DNA from: Pedobacter psychrophilus
Lineage (GTDB): Bacteria; Bacteroidota; Bacteroidia; Sphingobacteriales; Sphingobacteriaceae
Reading direction: 5' to 3'
DNA length: 64,000 bases
Assembly: GCF_001652725.1 (NCBI RefSeq)
Contig: NZ_LWHJ01000029.1
Coordinates: 186,001-250,000, forward strand
In this document: piece after piece, positions 63,429 to 64,000 of the stretch
How the letters are laid out: the number at the start of each line of letters is the position of its first letter
Position numbering within the stretch: the first letter of the stretch is position 1
Program-made: the position numbers and the translations under genes
Notes under the pieces: model-generated
Databases searched by the model: none
What the model saw: only the letters and a program-made list of their open reading frames with translations
Told to the model about the DNA's origin: nothing

Positions 63429-64000
63429 ATGAAAAAATACGGCTTAATTGGGTTTCCCTTAACCCACTCCTTCTCTGAAAAATATTTTACAGAAAAATTT
63501 GAGAAAGAAAACATCGAGGAAACTTCTTATAGTTTAATAACGATGGAAAATATCAACGATTTTCCAAAATTGATTAAAGATAATCCTGATTTAAGAGGAA
63601 TAAATGTTACCATTCCGCATAAAATAAATGTTATTCTTTTTATAGATGAATTAAGCGATGAAGCAAAAGGCGTTGGGGCTGTAAATTGCATTAAAGTTTG
63701 TGCTGGGAAATGTGTTACTTCTTTAATGATGGGCGAATTATCAACGCTAAAAGGTAAAAAATTAATTGGTTACAATACCGATGCTTACGGGTTTGAGACC
63801 TCAATTAGTCCTTTTATTAAACCTCACCATAAACATGCTTTAATTTTAGGAAACGGTGGTGCTGCAAAAGCCATTCAATATGTATTTAAAAAATTAAACA
63901 TTCCATTTAAGTTAGTAAGTAGAAATGCTAATAAAGGAATTTTAAGTTATGATCAACTATCAAAAAAAACACTTGCAGAATATCAAATTATAGTGAACAC
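63429..64000 (+). CDS. aroE: Shikimate dehydrogenase, 3' end outside window
   Basis: The frame opens at ATG 63429 and is still open at the window edge (190 codons seen). The N-terminus KKYGLIGFPLTHSFSEKYF is the shikimate-binding signature, followed by GINVTIPHK (catalytic Lys), GAVNCIK, GYNTDAYGFE and the NADP-binding LILGNGGAAKAIQYV. It reduces 3-dehydroshikimate to shikimate in aromatic amino acid synthesis. Between GAVNCIK and GYNTDA there is an extra segment of about 20 residues (VCAGKCVTSLMMGELSTLKG) compared with the usual short turn. Confidence 0.93.
   Translation, partial: MKKYGLIGFPLTHSFSEKYFTEKFEKENIEETSYSLITMENINDFPKLIKDNPDLRGINVTIPHKINVILFIDELSDEAKGVGAVNCIKVCAGKCVTSLMMGELSTLKGKKLIGYNTDAYGFETSISPFIKPHHKHALILGNGGAAKAIQYVFKKLNIPFKLVSRNANKGILSYDQLSKKTLAEYQIIVN

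Noticed and set aside
1-64000. tRNA, rRNA or CRISPR features
   Set aside because: No cloverleaf-like tRNA, conserved rRNA segment or regularly spaced direct repeats were found on reading the intergenic gaps; a covariance search would be needed to exclude small RNAs.

Overview
The window is about 64 kb of AT-rich chromosome from a Bacteroidota bacterium, most likely a Sphingobacteriaceae member close to Pedobacter. I infer this from the gene families: a PorX-type regulator and a protein with a type IX secretion (T9SS) sorting domain, the LpxC-FabZ fusion, DUF3570/DUF4266 proteins, TonB receptors with carboxypeptidase-like N-terminal domains, and promoters of the Bacteroidota type (TAnnTTTG). 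The standard genetic code is used. I see no rRNA, tRNA, CRISPR array, prophage or intact insertion sequence.

Layout. 1-10.5 kb: the end of a conserved hypothetical gene, a decayed ORF6N gene, serS, rsmI-lnt, a GNAT-nitrilase fusion, a T9SS cargo protein, def, nifU-like and mrp. 10.6-18.8 kb: a monofunctional GT51 glycosyltransferase, then a GH15 hydrolase convergent with an OtsA-OtsB fusion, an MscS channel (together resembling an osmotic/trehalose module) and a nitroreductase. 18.9-26.3 kb: two small exported proteins, then a redox cluster of TonB receptor, Rieske lipoprotein, thioredoxin, ApbE flavin transferase, DUF4266 lipoprotein and DUF3570 barrel. 26.4-31.7 kb: two conserved proteins of unknown role and the ATP-grasp / alpha-E / transglutaminase operon. 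31.8-42.7 kb: dxs, an ABC exporter, pyrH-frr, a PA0069-type radical SAM gene, murQ, a broken VOC gene and an S41 protease. 42.8-49.6 kb: der, an ABC ATPase, the lipid A genes lpxD-lpxC/fabZ-lpxA, and an HD phosphohydrolase. 49.6-54 kb: porX, a frameshifted tsaE, alanine dehydrogenase and a YihY membrane protein. 54-64 kb: a PepSY protein and siderophore receptor, a histidine phosphatase, a pair for cyanophycin-type peptide degradation, a CMD-family protein, a TPR protein, phosphosulfolactate synthase and the start of aroE.

Most of the window is core metabolism. The parts most worth a second look are: (1) the 20.1-26.3 kb ApbE/Rieske/thioredoxin/DUF4266/DUF3570 cluster, which looks like an uncharacterised extracytoplasmic redox system with a palindromic operator-like site ahead of it; (2) tsaE, normally essential, split by a -1 frameshift at a perfect T TTA AAA slippery heptamer; (3) the exported cyanophycinase/isoaspartyl peptidase pair; (4) the ATP-grasp/alpha-E/transglutaminase operon; (5) two families of dispersed palindromic intergenic repeats; (6) start codons lying exactly 4 nt after a -7 promoter box, implying leaderless mRNAs. 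Two genes (ORF6N and VOC) carry in-frame stops with family-like sequence continuing beyond them.
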